Assembly (NCBI RefSeq): GCF_900100265.1
Contig: NZ_LT629696.1
Location: 1,612,001-1,676,000, forward strand
Direction of reading: 5' to 3'
DNA length: 64,000 nucleotides
Source of the DNA: Leifsonia sp. 466MF
GTDB lineage: Bacteria; Actinomycetota; Actinomycetes; Actinomycetales; Microbacteriaceae
Shown here: positions 58,115 to 64,000 of the stretch, piece by piece
Numbering within the stretch: position 1 is the stretch's first letter
How the letters are laid out: each line of letters starts with the position of its first letter
The notes under the pieces: model-generated
What the model saw: the letters and a program-made list of their open reading frames with translations, nothing else
What the model was told of the DNA's origin: nothing
The model's database searches: none
Program-made: the position numbers and the translations under genes

Positions 58115-58768
58115 TCAGAGCCCGTCAGGCTTCCGCCACTCGATGACCTCCAGGTCGGGCTGAGCCTCCAGACTGAGCATCAACCCTTCTGATCCGCTCA
58201 CCTTCGTGCCCAGCAGATCCCAATCCGTCCAGACGAACCAGCTGTGATCCGTCGGCCAGAGGTTGCTGGGTGTCGCCCGGAACTTCCCGCCGTTGTCGGA
58301 CAACAGCTCCGGGACCCGGCGCAGCGGGAGCTGGTACATGTTCACAGTGTCGAAATCCATCGTGGACAACCCGCCGAAATAAGCGATGCACTCCTGCTCG
58401 GGGCCGTCCGCCGAGTGGGTGGCGAGCACATCCAGCAGTGCGTCGAGGTCTTCGGCTTCGAGAGATCCTTCTTCGGGCGGCAAGATATTCGTGGGCCACG
58501 GTTGCCAGGGAAACCACGCCAGGCTCGGCGGTAGGTCCTGTGCGCTCGGATTCACCCCGAGGTCGGCCAGGAGCGGGACCCATCGCAGGCGATCCGCGTC
58601 GTCAGGCGCCGTGAGGGAGCCGAGCCCTGCTGTCCGATACATCCTGTGCAGTACCCAGCGAGACGCCGGCCAGCCGACCTGATCGAAACCTGTGGTGACC
58701 TGCCATTTCGGCAGAGCAGCAAACCACTTCAGCTCGCGGCGCGCTTGCCCACGACGCAACTCACGCAT
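58115..58768 (-). CDS. Hypothetical protein
   Basis: A 217-residue protein I do not recognise. It is Trp-rich (WFPWQPWP, WFVWTDWDLLG), acidic and soluble, with no signal peptide or Cys clusters except one. The C-terminal segment (TDHSWFVWTDWDLLGTKVSG) resembles small-cargo or immunity-type proteins only superficially. It starts at ATG 58768 and ends 23 bases from the DUF2199 fragment, convergent with it. Confidence 0.6.
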   Translation of the reverse strand: MRELRRGQARRELKWFAALPKWQVTTGFDQVGWPASRWVLHRMYRTAGLGSLTAPDDADRLRWVPLLADLGVNPSAQDLPPSLAWFPWQPWPTNILPPEEGSLEAEDLDALLDVLATHSADGPEQECIAYFGGLSTMDFDTVNMYQLPLRRVPELLSDNGGKFRATPSNLWPTDHSWFVWTDWDLLGTKVSGSEGLMLSLEAQPDLEVIEWRKPDGL

Positions 58769-58825
58769 GATCTGAAACTAACAGTCGACGCGATACCTTC
58801 CGCCGTGCCTGCCCTGGCCACCCCG

Positions 58826-59440
58826 TTAGGCGGACCACGGCTCCGCAGCGTGCGCGAGCCACACCTGCTGCGGGTCGAGGGAGCGGATGAGGCGCTGGCC
58901 CTCGGTCTCCGGCGCGTCGAGTTCTCCGAACCACACGGCGGTGTCGCCGGCGATGACGATGGGCCGCTCCCCCGTCTCCACCACGACGATCTGCGAGCCG
59001 CGGGTGTGCCCGGGCGCCGGGACCAACCGGATGCCGGGCAGCAGCTCGAGTTCTCCGTCGACCGGCGTGTACTCGACGCCGGGCGCATCCACCCACTCCC
59101 GGATCGTGTAGTCGTCCCGGGTGCGCGCATCCTCGAGTTCCGCCCTCTGCACATAGATCGGGCGTCCGGCGAAGAGATGGTTTCCGCCGCAGTGGTCGAA
59201 GTGCAGGTGCGTGTTGACGACCGCGGTGATGCTGTCGAGGTCGACGTCCGCGTGCTCGCTCAGAGGCTCCAGCTGCGGGTCCATGTCGGCGACAGCAGGA
59301 TGCAGCGCGGTGAGCCCGGTGTCGACCAGGATGCGACCGTCGGGGTGATCGATGAGGTGGACGAACACCGGAAGCCGCCGGTCCTCCCCCACGAGAAGGC
59401 TCGCGACGCGGACAGGAGTGACGGTGACGGACGTTGTCAT
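58826..59440 (-). CDS. MBL-fold metallohydrolase
   Basis: A 204-residue metallo-beta-lactamase-fold enzyme. The metal motif is NTHLHFDHCGGN (HxHxDH), then PAPGHTRGSQ supplies the next His and GDTAVWFGE the bridging Asp. A final His is in WLAHAAEPW. The N-acyl homoserine lactonase/quorum-quenching group and glyoxalase II share this plan; substrate not determined. ATG 59440 lies six bases from TACTGT. Divergent from the reductase-HelR operon. Confidence 0.88.
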   Translation of the reverse strand: MTTSVTVTPVRVASLLVGEDRRLPVFVHLIDHPDGRILVDTGLTALHPAVADMDPQLEPLSEHADVDLDSITAVVNTHLHFDHCGGNHLFAGRPIYVQRAELEDARTRDDYTIREWVDAPGVEYTPVDGELELLPGIRLVPAPGHTRGSQIVVVETGERPIVIAGDTAVWFGELDAPETEGQRLIRSLDPQQVWLAHAAEPWSA

Positions 59441-59446
59441 GCGGTC

Positions 59447-59452
59447 ACAGTA
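59447..59452 (-). promoter_or_regulatory. Predicted -10 box of the MBL gene
   Basis: TACTGT on the minus strand, six bases before ATG 59440. It implies that the dyad at 59470-59496 is upstream of transcription start. Confidence 0.4.
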
Positions 59453-59469
59453 CCGGCAATGGGCACAAA

Positions 59470-59496
59470 AAATGCGAGGAATATCACCTCGCATTT
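59470..59496. promoter_or_regulatory. 10-bp inverted repeat before the MBL gene
   Basis: AAATGCGAGG (59470-59479) and CCTCGCATTT (59487-59496) form a perfect stem with a seven-base spacer. On the minus strand it ends in a six-T run, like a terminator, but it overlaps the -35 position of the MBL promoter, so an operator is also possible. It lies 20 bases from the RAE-like element. Confidence 0.55.
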
Positions 59497-59514
59497 CCAG
59501 AATATATCAGGCCA

Positions 59515-59537
59515 GGGGGCTTGCCACAAGAGTCCCC
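59515..59537 (+). promoter_or_regulatory. RAE-like (rifamycin-associated element) dyad
   Basis: GGGGCTTGC, two bases, CAAG, three bases, CCCC. From memory the actinobacterial RAE is GGGGCTTGCGGCAAGGCCC, an inverted repeat found before rifamycin-resistance genes such as rph and helR. The left nine bases match exactly and the CAAG...CCC half is conserved. TTGCCA inside it could be a -35, with CAGACT (59546-59551) as -10 at 19-base spacing. It lies about 50 bases upstream of the first reductase start. Confidence 0.7.
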
Positions 59538-59588
59538 TCCCCCGGCAGACTGCACTCTCGGCCGATTCCAGCAGGAGGGCACAGCACC

Positions 59589-60218
59589 GTGAGCATCGTC
59601 GTCGCCAGTCAGACCATCACCGCCGACGGGTACGCCGCCGGCATCAACCAGACCGAGGAGCGCCCCTTCGGCGAGGACGGCGGAGACGGATGGGGTGACC
59701 GGCTCCACGCGTGGATGTTCGACCAGGGCGACGAGAACCGGGCGGAGGTCGAGCAGATGGCCGGCGCCCGCGCGCACATCATGGGCCGGAACATGTTCGG
59801 GCCGGTTCGCGGCGAGTGGGATCGCGACTGGAACGGGTGGTGGGGCGACGATCCGCCCTTCCACGGTCCCGTCTTCGTGCTCACCCACCACGCGCGCGAG
59901 CCGCAGCGGATGGAGGGTGGCACCACTTATCACTTCGTCACCGACGGCATCGAGTCGGCATTGGCGCAGGCGCGGGAGGCCGCGGGTGACGGCGAGATCT
60001 CCATCCAGGGCGGCGCGGACACGATCAACCAGTACCTCGCGGCTGGGCTGGTCGACGAGCTGCGGCTGCACATCGTCCCGTTCACTCTCGGTGCCGGCGC
60101 CCGCCTGTTCGACGGGGTGCCTCCGCTGAACCTGGAACAGGTCTCCGCCCGAGCGGCGAGCACGGTCGTCCACGTCACCTACCGGGTACTGCGGGATGCA
60201 ACGAGAAGGAGCAAGTGA
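59589..60218 (+). CDS. RibD-C/'dihydrofolate reductase family' reductase 1
   Basis: A 209-residue member of the RibD C-terminal/DHFR-like superfamily. MSIVVASQTITADGYAAG at the start and ISIQGGADTINQYLAAGLVD at about residue 140 are the family signatures. It is not a classical folate DHFR: the folate-site Asp/Glu is not visible. Likely NADPH-dependent reduction of an unknown substrate. GTG 59589 has CAGGAGG upstream. First gene of an operon; its stop overlaps the ATG of the second reductase. Confidence 0.87.
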   Translation: MSIVVASQTITADGYAAGINQTEERPFGEDGGDGWGDRLHAWMFDQGDENRAEVEQMAGARAHIMGRNMFGPVRGEWDRDWNGWWGDDPPFHGPVFVLTHHAREPQRMEGGTTYHFVTDGIESALAQAREAAGDGEISIQGGADTINQYLAAGLVDELRLHIVPFTLGAGARLFDGVPPLNLEQVSARAASTVVHVTYRVLRDATRRSK

Positions 60219-60790
60219 TGGCGACAGTCCTCTACATGTCGGTTTCGCTCGACGGATACGTGTCGACGCCCGACGACTTCCTCGGCGGCACCGACGGCAA
60301 CCGCCTGCACGACTGGTACGAACCCGGTGGAGACCCGGACGCGCTGACCGGGGAGGCGAAAAACCTCGCGGGAGAGCTCGACCAGATCGGCGCCGTGGTC
60401 ACCGGCCGGCGCACCGCCGAGCTGATGGACCACTGGGGCGGGGACGTGCACAACGGCGTTCCCATCTTCGTCCCGAGCCACCGGCCGCCCGGGCCGGCAG
60501 CCCGCTGGGGCTACCCGAACGTCACGTACGTGCTCGACGGCATCGCGAGCGCGATGAAACAGGCGGTCGCCGCGGCCGGTGAACGCAACGTCTACGTCCA
60601 GGGCGGCTACACCGCGCAGAAGGCGCTCGAAGAAGGGGTGCTGGATGAGATCCAGATCCATCTGATCCCGGTGCTGCTGGGCGGCGGGCATCGCCTGTTC
60701 GACGTGCTCCCCGCCGAGATCGAGCTCGAGATCGTGAAGGTCATCGACACGCCGCACGCCACCCACATCCGCTACCGGGTGCTGCGCTGA
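60218..60790 (+). CDS. RibD-C/'dihydrofolate reductase family' reductase 2
   Basis: A 190-residue paralogue of the preceding reductase. ATVLYMSVSLDGYVSTPDDF opens the fold, VVTGRRTAELMDHWGG and NVYVQGGYTAQKALEEGVLD match the cofactor-site blocks. The start ATG overlaps the first reductase stop (TGATG); an in-frame GTG at 60215 adds one residue. HelR follows 46 bases later. The two paralogues are only moderately alike, so an old duplication. Confidence 0.87.
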   Translation: MATVLYMSVSLDGYVSTPDDFLGGTDGNRLHDWYEPGGDPDALTGEAKNLAGELDQIGAVVTGRRTAELMDHWGGDVHNGVPIFVPSHRPPGPAARWGYPNVTYVLDGIASAMKQAVAAAGERNVYVQGGYTAQKALEEGVLDEIQIHLIPVLLGGGHRLFDVLPAEIELEIVKVIDTPHATHIRYRVLR

Positions 60791-60835
60791 TCCCCTGACG
60801 CTTCCCTTCCCCGTTTCTCCACTGATTGGACCGCG

Positions 60836-63178
60836 ATGACCCTTGCCCTCCTGACCCCGTTCGCTCTCGACGCACATCCCGCCAAGGCCGCACCCGAGCT
60901 GATCGACGACGACGTTCGCCACTTCGCCCGGATCGAGGCGCGCCTGGCAGCCGAGCGCACGGAGGTCGATAGTCGCCTCGCGGTGCTGCTGGCGACACCC
61001 GGCGGGAACGGGCAGGAGGCGTACGAGCGGGAGGTGGAGATCGTCCGGCTGAACCGGCGCGCGCGGTTGCTGCGCCGGTTCGGGGCCGACCTCTGCATCG
61101 GGCGGGTGGTGGCCGACGCGGGAACGATTTACATCGGTCGCGCCGGCTTGGCGGACGCCCACGGCGACCGGCTGCTGGTCGACTGGCGCACCCCCGCGGC
61201 CGAGCCGTTCTTCGGTGCCACGCTCGCGCACCCGATGGGACTGACATCCCGGCGCCGCTATCGATGGACCGACCGCCGCGTGACGGACTACTGGGACGAG
61301 GCCTTCACCGAGGCGGCCGCCTCCTCCCCCGCCGCGCTCGACGACCAGTCTGCGTTCATCGCCAGCCTCGGTGCGAGCCGGACTCCGCGGATGCGGGATG
61401 TGCTGGGCACCATCCAAGCGGACCAGGATGCGATCATCCGCGCCGACGGCCAGGGCACCCTGGTGGTCGACGGCGGACCGGGCACGGGGAAGACGGTGGT
61501 CGCGCTGCACCGCGCCGCCTACCTCCTGTACTCCGACCCGCGGCTGCAGAGCGGGCATGGCGGCGTACTGTTCGTCGGACCGTCCCACGCCTACACCGAC
61601 TACGTCGCCGACATCCTGCCGGGCCTCGGCGAGGAGGGCGTGCGCACCTGCACCCTCACCGACCTCGTGCCGCAGGGTGGAGAAGCCGTGCCCGAGCCGG
61701 ACCGCCGTGTCGCGCTGCTCAAGGGCGACGGCCGGATGCCCGGGGTCGTCGAAGCCGCGATCCGGCTCTCTGAGCGCCCGCCGTCGCGTCCGACCGTGCT
61801 CGACACCCCCTGGGGCGAGCTCCGCATCGGCCAGAGGGAGTGGGCCGAGGCGCTCGCCGCGGCAGACCCGGCCACACCGCACAACGACGCTCGGGCGGAG
61901 ATCCGGGAGGCGCTGCTCGACATCCTGGTCGATATCGTCTCCACCCGGAACGGCGAGAGCGACGCAGTGGGTCACGGCCGGTGGAGCGGCGAAGGGTGGG
62001 GCGACGCGGGATGGGACGACGGGGACTGGGATGACGCAGCGTCCTCTCGTGACGACGACGCCCCGCGCTGGGGGTTCGATGACGAGGAGGAGTTCGACGC
62101 CTATGGGCTGGCCGGCGGAAGGACGGACGCCGACGCGATCCGGCGCACGCTGACCGACGACACCGACCTGCTTGCGGTGTTCGACACGGTGTGGCCGCTC
62201 CTCGACCCGGCCGCGATCGTCCGCAGGCTGTGGAGCTCCCCCGCTTTGCTGCTTCGCTGCGCGCCGTGGCTGACCACCGATCAGGCCGCGATGCTCCAGA
62301 GATCGCCGTCCGACCCGTGGACGGTGGGCGACCTCCCGTTGCTCGATGCGGCCCTGCAGCGCGCGGGAGACCCCGAGCGGGATCGCCGCCGCCGCGCGGA
62401 AGCAGCGCGTGCCGCCGCGGACCGGGCCGTGATGGATGACGTCATCCACGACCTCATCGCGACCGACGACTCCGACCTCAAGACGATGTCGATGCTGCGA
62501 GGCCAAGACCTCCGTGCTGCGCTTGACACGTACACCGGCCAGCCCGCCTCCTCCACCGAGCTGCTCGCCGGGCCGTTCGCCCACATCATCGTGGACGAGG
62601 CGCAGGAGCTGACGCCGGCCGAGTGGACGATGGTCACCCGCCGCGTTCCGTCGCACAGCCTGACGGTCGTCGGCGATCGCGCGCAGGCCCGGCACGGTTT
62701 CCCGGAGAGTTGGATCGAGCGGCTCGCCGACGTCGGGCTGCCGGGCGCGACGGTGGCGACACTGTCCGTCAACTACCGGACGCCGGTAGCCGTCATGGAG
62801 CAGGCCGCGCCCGTGATCCGCGCCGTCCTGCCCGACGCCAACGTGCCGACGTCGATCCGGGACAACGGCATCCCGGTGCGGCATGCGCAGGCGTCCGACC
62901 GCGACCGCATCCTCCGCGACTGGCTCGACGCCCATGCCGAGGGCACCGCCTGCGTCATCGGCGACGACGCCTTCGCGGGGATGCCGCGCGTCCGCTCGCT
63001 CAGCGCCGTCGAGGCCAAGGGACTCGAGTTCGACCTCGTGCTCCTCGCGGCGCCCGGCACACGTCAGGACGGTGCCGCGCTCGATCGCGCGTGCGACATC
63101 GAGTCGGCGGTCGATCGCTACGTGGCCATGACCCGGACGACCGGCGAACTCGTCATCCTCGATGAGTCGGACTACTGA
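60836..63178 (+). CDS. helR: HelD/HelR-type RNA polymerase-recycling ATPase
   Basis: A 780-residue UvrD-like SF1 ATPase of the actinobacterial HelD class. It removes stalled RNA polymerase and, as HelR, displaces rifamycins (family knowledge). An N-terminal coiled coil (about residues 25-80) is followed by the 1A domain with Walker A GGPGTGKTVVALHRAAYLL (about 212). An acidic Trp/Gly-rich insertion (about 372-427, GWGDAGWDDGDWDDA) sits where the primary-channel loop is expected. DEAQELTPAEW (about 587) is Walker B, and the C-terminus has VEAKGLEFDLVLLAAPG and YVAMTRTTGELVIL. Gene symbol rests on the RAE-like element and the acidic loop. Confidence 0.85.
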   Translation: MTLALLTPFALDAHPAKAAPELIDDDVRHFARIEARLAAERTEVDSRLAVLLATPGGNGQEAYEREVEIVRLNRRARLLRRFGADLCIGRVVADAGTIYIGRAGLADAHGDRLLVDWRTPAAEPFFGATLAHPMGLTSRRRYRWTDRRVTDYWDEAFTEAAASSPAALDDQSAFIASLGASRTPRMRDVLGTIQADQDAIIRADGQGTLVVDGGPGTGKTVVALHRAAYLLYSDPRLQSGHGGVLFVGPSHAYTDYVADILPGLGEEGVRTCTLTDLVPQGGEAVPEPDRRVALLKGDGRMPGVVEAAIRLSERPPSRPTVLDTPWGELRIGQREWAEALAAADPATPHNDARAEIREALLDILVDIVSTRNGESDAVGHGRWSGEGWGDAGWDDGDWDDAASSRDDDAPRWGFDDEEEFDAYGLAGGRTDADAIRRTLTDDTDLLAVFDTVWPLLDPAAIVRRLWSSPALLLRCAPWLTTDQAAMLQRSPSDPWTVGDLPLLDAALQRAGDPERDRRRRAEAARAAADRAVMDDVIHDLIATDDSDLKTMSMLRGQDLRAALDTYTGQPASSTELLAGPFAHIIVDEAQELTPAEWTMVTRRVPSHSLTVVGDRAQARHGFPESWIERLADVGLPGATVATLSVNYRTPVAVMEQAAPVIRAVLPDANVPTSIRDNGIPVRHAQASDRDRILRDWLDAHAEGTACVIGDDAFAGMPRVRSLSAVEAKGLEFDLVLLAAPGTRQDGAALDRACDIESAVDRYVAMTRTTGELVILDESDY

Positions 63179-63262
63179 CTTCCCGCCCCGCTCCCCCGCT
63201 GCGATACTTCGGACGACCATCCGCCCGGCCGCTGCGCCGGCACGGATCAGGAAGGCGGCCGC

Positions 63263-64000
63263 ATGAACGGTGATCAGCTCTCGTTGCTCGGCGGCATCCT
63301 GATCCTCGCCGACCTCGCCATCCGTATCGCGGCCCTCATCATCGTGCCGCGCGACCGCAAGCCGACCGCTGCCATGGCGTGGCTTCTGGCGATCTTCCTC
63401 ATCCCGTTCATCGGCATCCTGCTGTTCCTGCTCATCGGCAATCCGCGTCTGCCGAAGAAGCGACGGGAGAAGCAGGATGAGCTGAACCGCATCATCACGG
63501 ACCGAGCCCAGGGCATCGAACTCGTCGACGGGCGCGGGTCCTGGCCGGACTGGTTCGCCTCGCTCGTGCGGCAGAACCACGAGCTCGGCGCCCTCCCCGC
63601 GGTGGGCGGCAACGCGGCCACGCTGATCGGGGACTACCGCGCGTCGATCGACGCGATGACAGCGGACATCGAGACCGCAACCCGTTTCGTCCACGTCGAG
63701 TTCTTCATCGTGTCGTGGGATGCGACCACGAAGCCGTTCTTCGCGGCGATGGAGCGCGCGGTGCAGCGCGGAGTGACCGTGCGTCTCCTCGCCGACTACG
63801 TCGCCTCCCGTCGGGCGGTCGACAGCGACAAGACGTTCGCGGAACTCGACCGGATCGGCGTGAAGTGGAGCTGGATGCTCCCGGTCCGCCCGTTCTCCGG
63901 CGAGTACCAGCGGCCGGATCTGCGCAACCATCGCAAGCTCGTCGTCGTCGACGGCCTCGTCGCCCACATGGGGTCGCAGAACCTCATCGACCGCAGCTAC
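63263..64000 (+). CDS. Cardiolipin synthase, N-terminal part
   Basis: Runs off the right edge after 246 residues. Two N-terminal membrane helices (LLGGILILADLAIRIAALII and AMAWLLAIFLIPFIGILLFL) are the PLDc_N anchor, and the first HKD-type motif NHRKLVVVDGLVAHMGSQN is present near residue 222. This is the bacterial PLD-type cardiolipin synthase plan: phosphatidylglycerol condensation at the membrane. The second HKD motif lies beyond the window. ATG 63263 has AGGAAGG about 10 bases upstream. Confidence 0.92.
   Translation, partial: MNGDQLSLLGGILILADLAIRIAALIIVPRDRKPTAAMAWLLAIFLIPFIGILLFLLIGNPRLPKKRREKQDELNRIITDRAQGIELVDGRGSWPDWFASLVRQNHELGALPAVGGNAATLIGDYRASIDAMTADIETATRFVHVEFFIVSWDATTKPFFAAMERAVQRGVTVRLLADYVASRRAVDSDKTFAELDRIGVKWSWMLPVRPFSGEYQRPDLRNHRKLVVVDGLVAHMGSQNLIDRSY

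Noticed and set aside
59589..60790. The two reductases as trimethoprim-resistance folate reductases
   Set aside because: They belong to the RibD-C-like branch and lack a recognisable folate-binding acidic residue; the name only reflects fold similarity.
60179..63967. 1262-residue minus-strand open frame
   Set aside because: Antisense to the second reductase, HelR and cardiolipin synthase genes; composition typical of shadow frames.

Overview
The window is a high-GC, gene-dense stretch of an actinobacterial chromosome, most likely Microbacteriaceae (Leifsonia-like). Supporting markers are MshC (mycothiol synthesis), RbpA, a PafB-PafC pair, actinobacterial LexA boxes, HelY, DUF3097, an ImuA'-ImuB-DnaE2 cassette and many predicted leaderless genes (a TANNNT -10 box 6-8 bases before ATG or GTG). 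I see no transposase, integrase, CRISPR array, rRNA or replication origin. One tRNA (Leu, anticodon GAG) is present. No gap between genes exceeds about 215 bases. The longest are 21999-22213 and 49444-49653, and both hold regulatory-looking dyads.

Layout. 0-7.6 kb: sirtuin, SpoU methyltransferase, D,D-carboxypeptidase, SGNH hydrolase, DExH helicase, VIT-family transporter, AMP nucleosidase. 7.6-15.2 kb: DNA-damage mutagenesis block of dnaE2, imuB and imuA' on the minus strand behind a LexA-box promoter, a frameshifted NUDIX gene, DUF3097, and a DUF6504 gene with its own perfect LexA box. 15.2-22 kb: one 6.8-kb gene for a secreted repeat protein with 12 near-identical DUF11/DUF7507-type domains and no visible cell-wall anchor. 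22-26 kb: DUF1707 protein, ferritin-like/VIT fusion, WYL regulator, CDF transporter, tRNA-Leu. 26-46.7 kb: conserved core (M20 peptidase, UppP, MshC, PAC2, HAD, TrmI, FKBP lipoprotein, PafBC, TatA-TatC, HelY, Lnt, RbpA, GDPD, SPFH/NfeD, SDR, S9 peptidase).

46.7-58.8 kb is an accessory region of small enzymes and one-component regulators, several with clear operator-like repeats: alpha/beta hydrolase, quinol monooxygenase-like protein, VOC proteins, MmyB-like regulator with an MFS exporter, TetR with SDR, VOC with TetR, EthD, arginase-like protein, HtrA-like protease, a DUF2199 remnant and two proteins I do not recognise.

58.8-64 kb: an MBL hydrolase diverges from an operon of two RibD-C/'dihydrofolate reductase family' reductases plus a HelD/HelR-type RNA polymerase-recycling ATPase. 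A dyad closely resembling the rifamycin-associated element (RAE) lies upstream. This is the best candidate here for a little-described system: a possibly rifamycin-inducible cassette pairing an RNA polymerase-protection motor with two reductases. The window ends inside a cardiolipin synthase gene.

The genes share themes of DNA-damage response (LexA-controlled mutasome and DUF6504, PafBC, HelY), RNA polymerase maintenance (RbpA, HelR), envelope assembly and export (carboxypeptidase, UppP, Lnt, Tat, cardiolipin synthase) and small-molecule stress handling in the accessory block.
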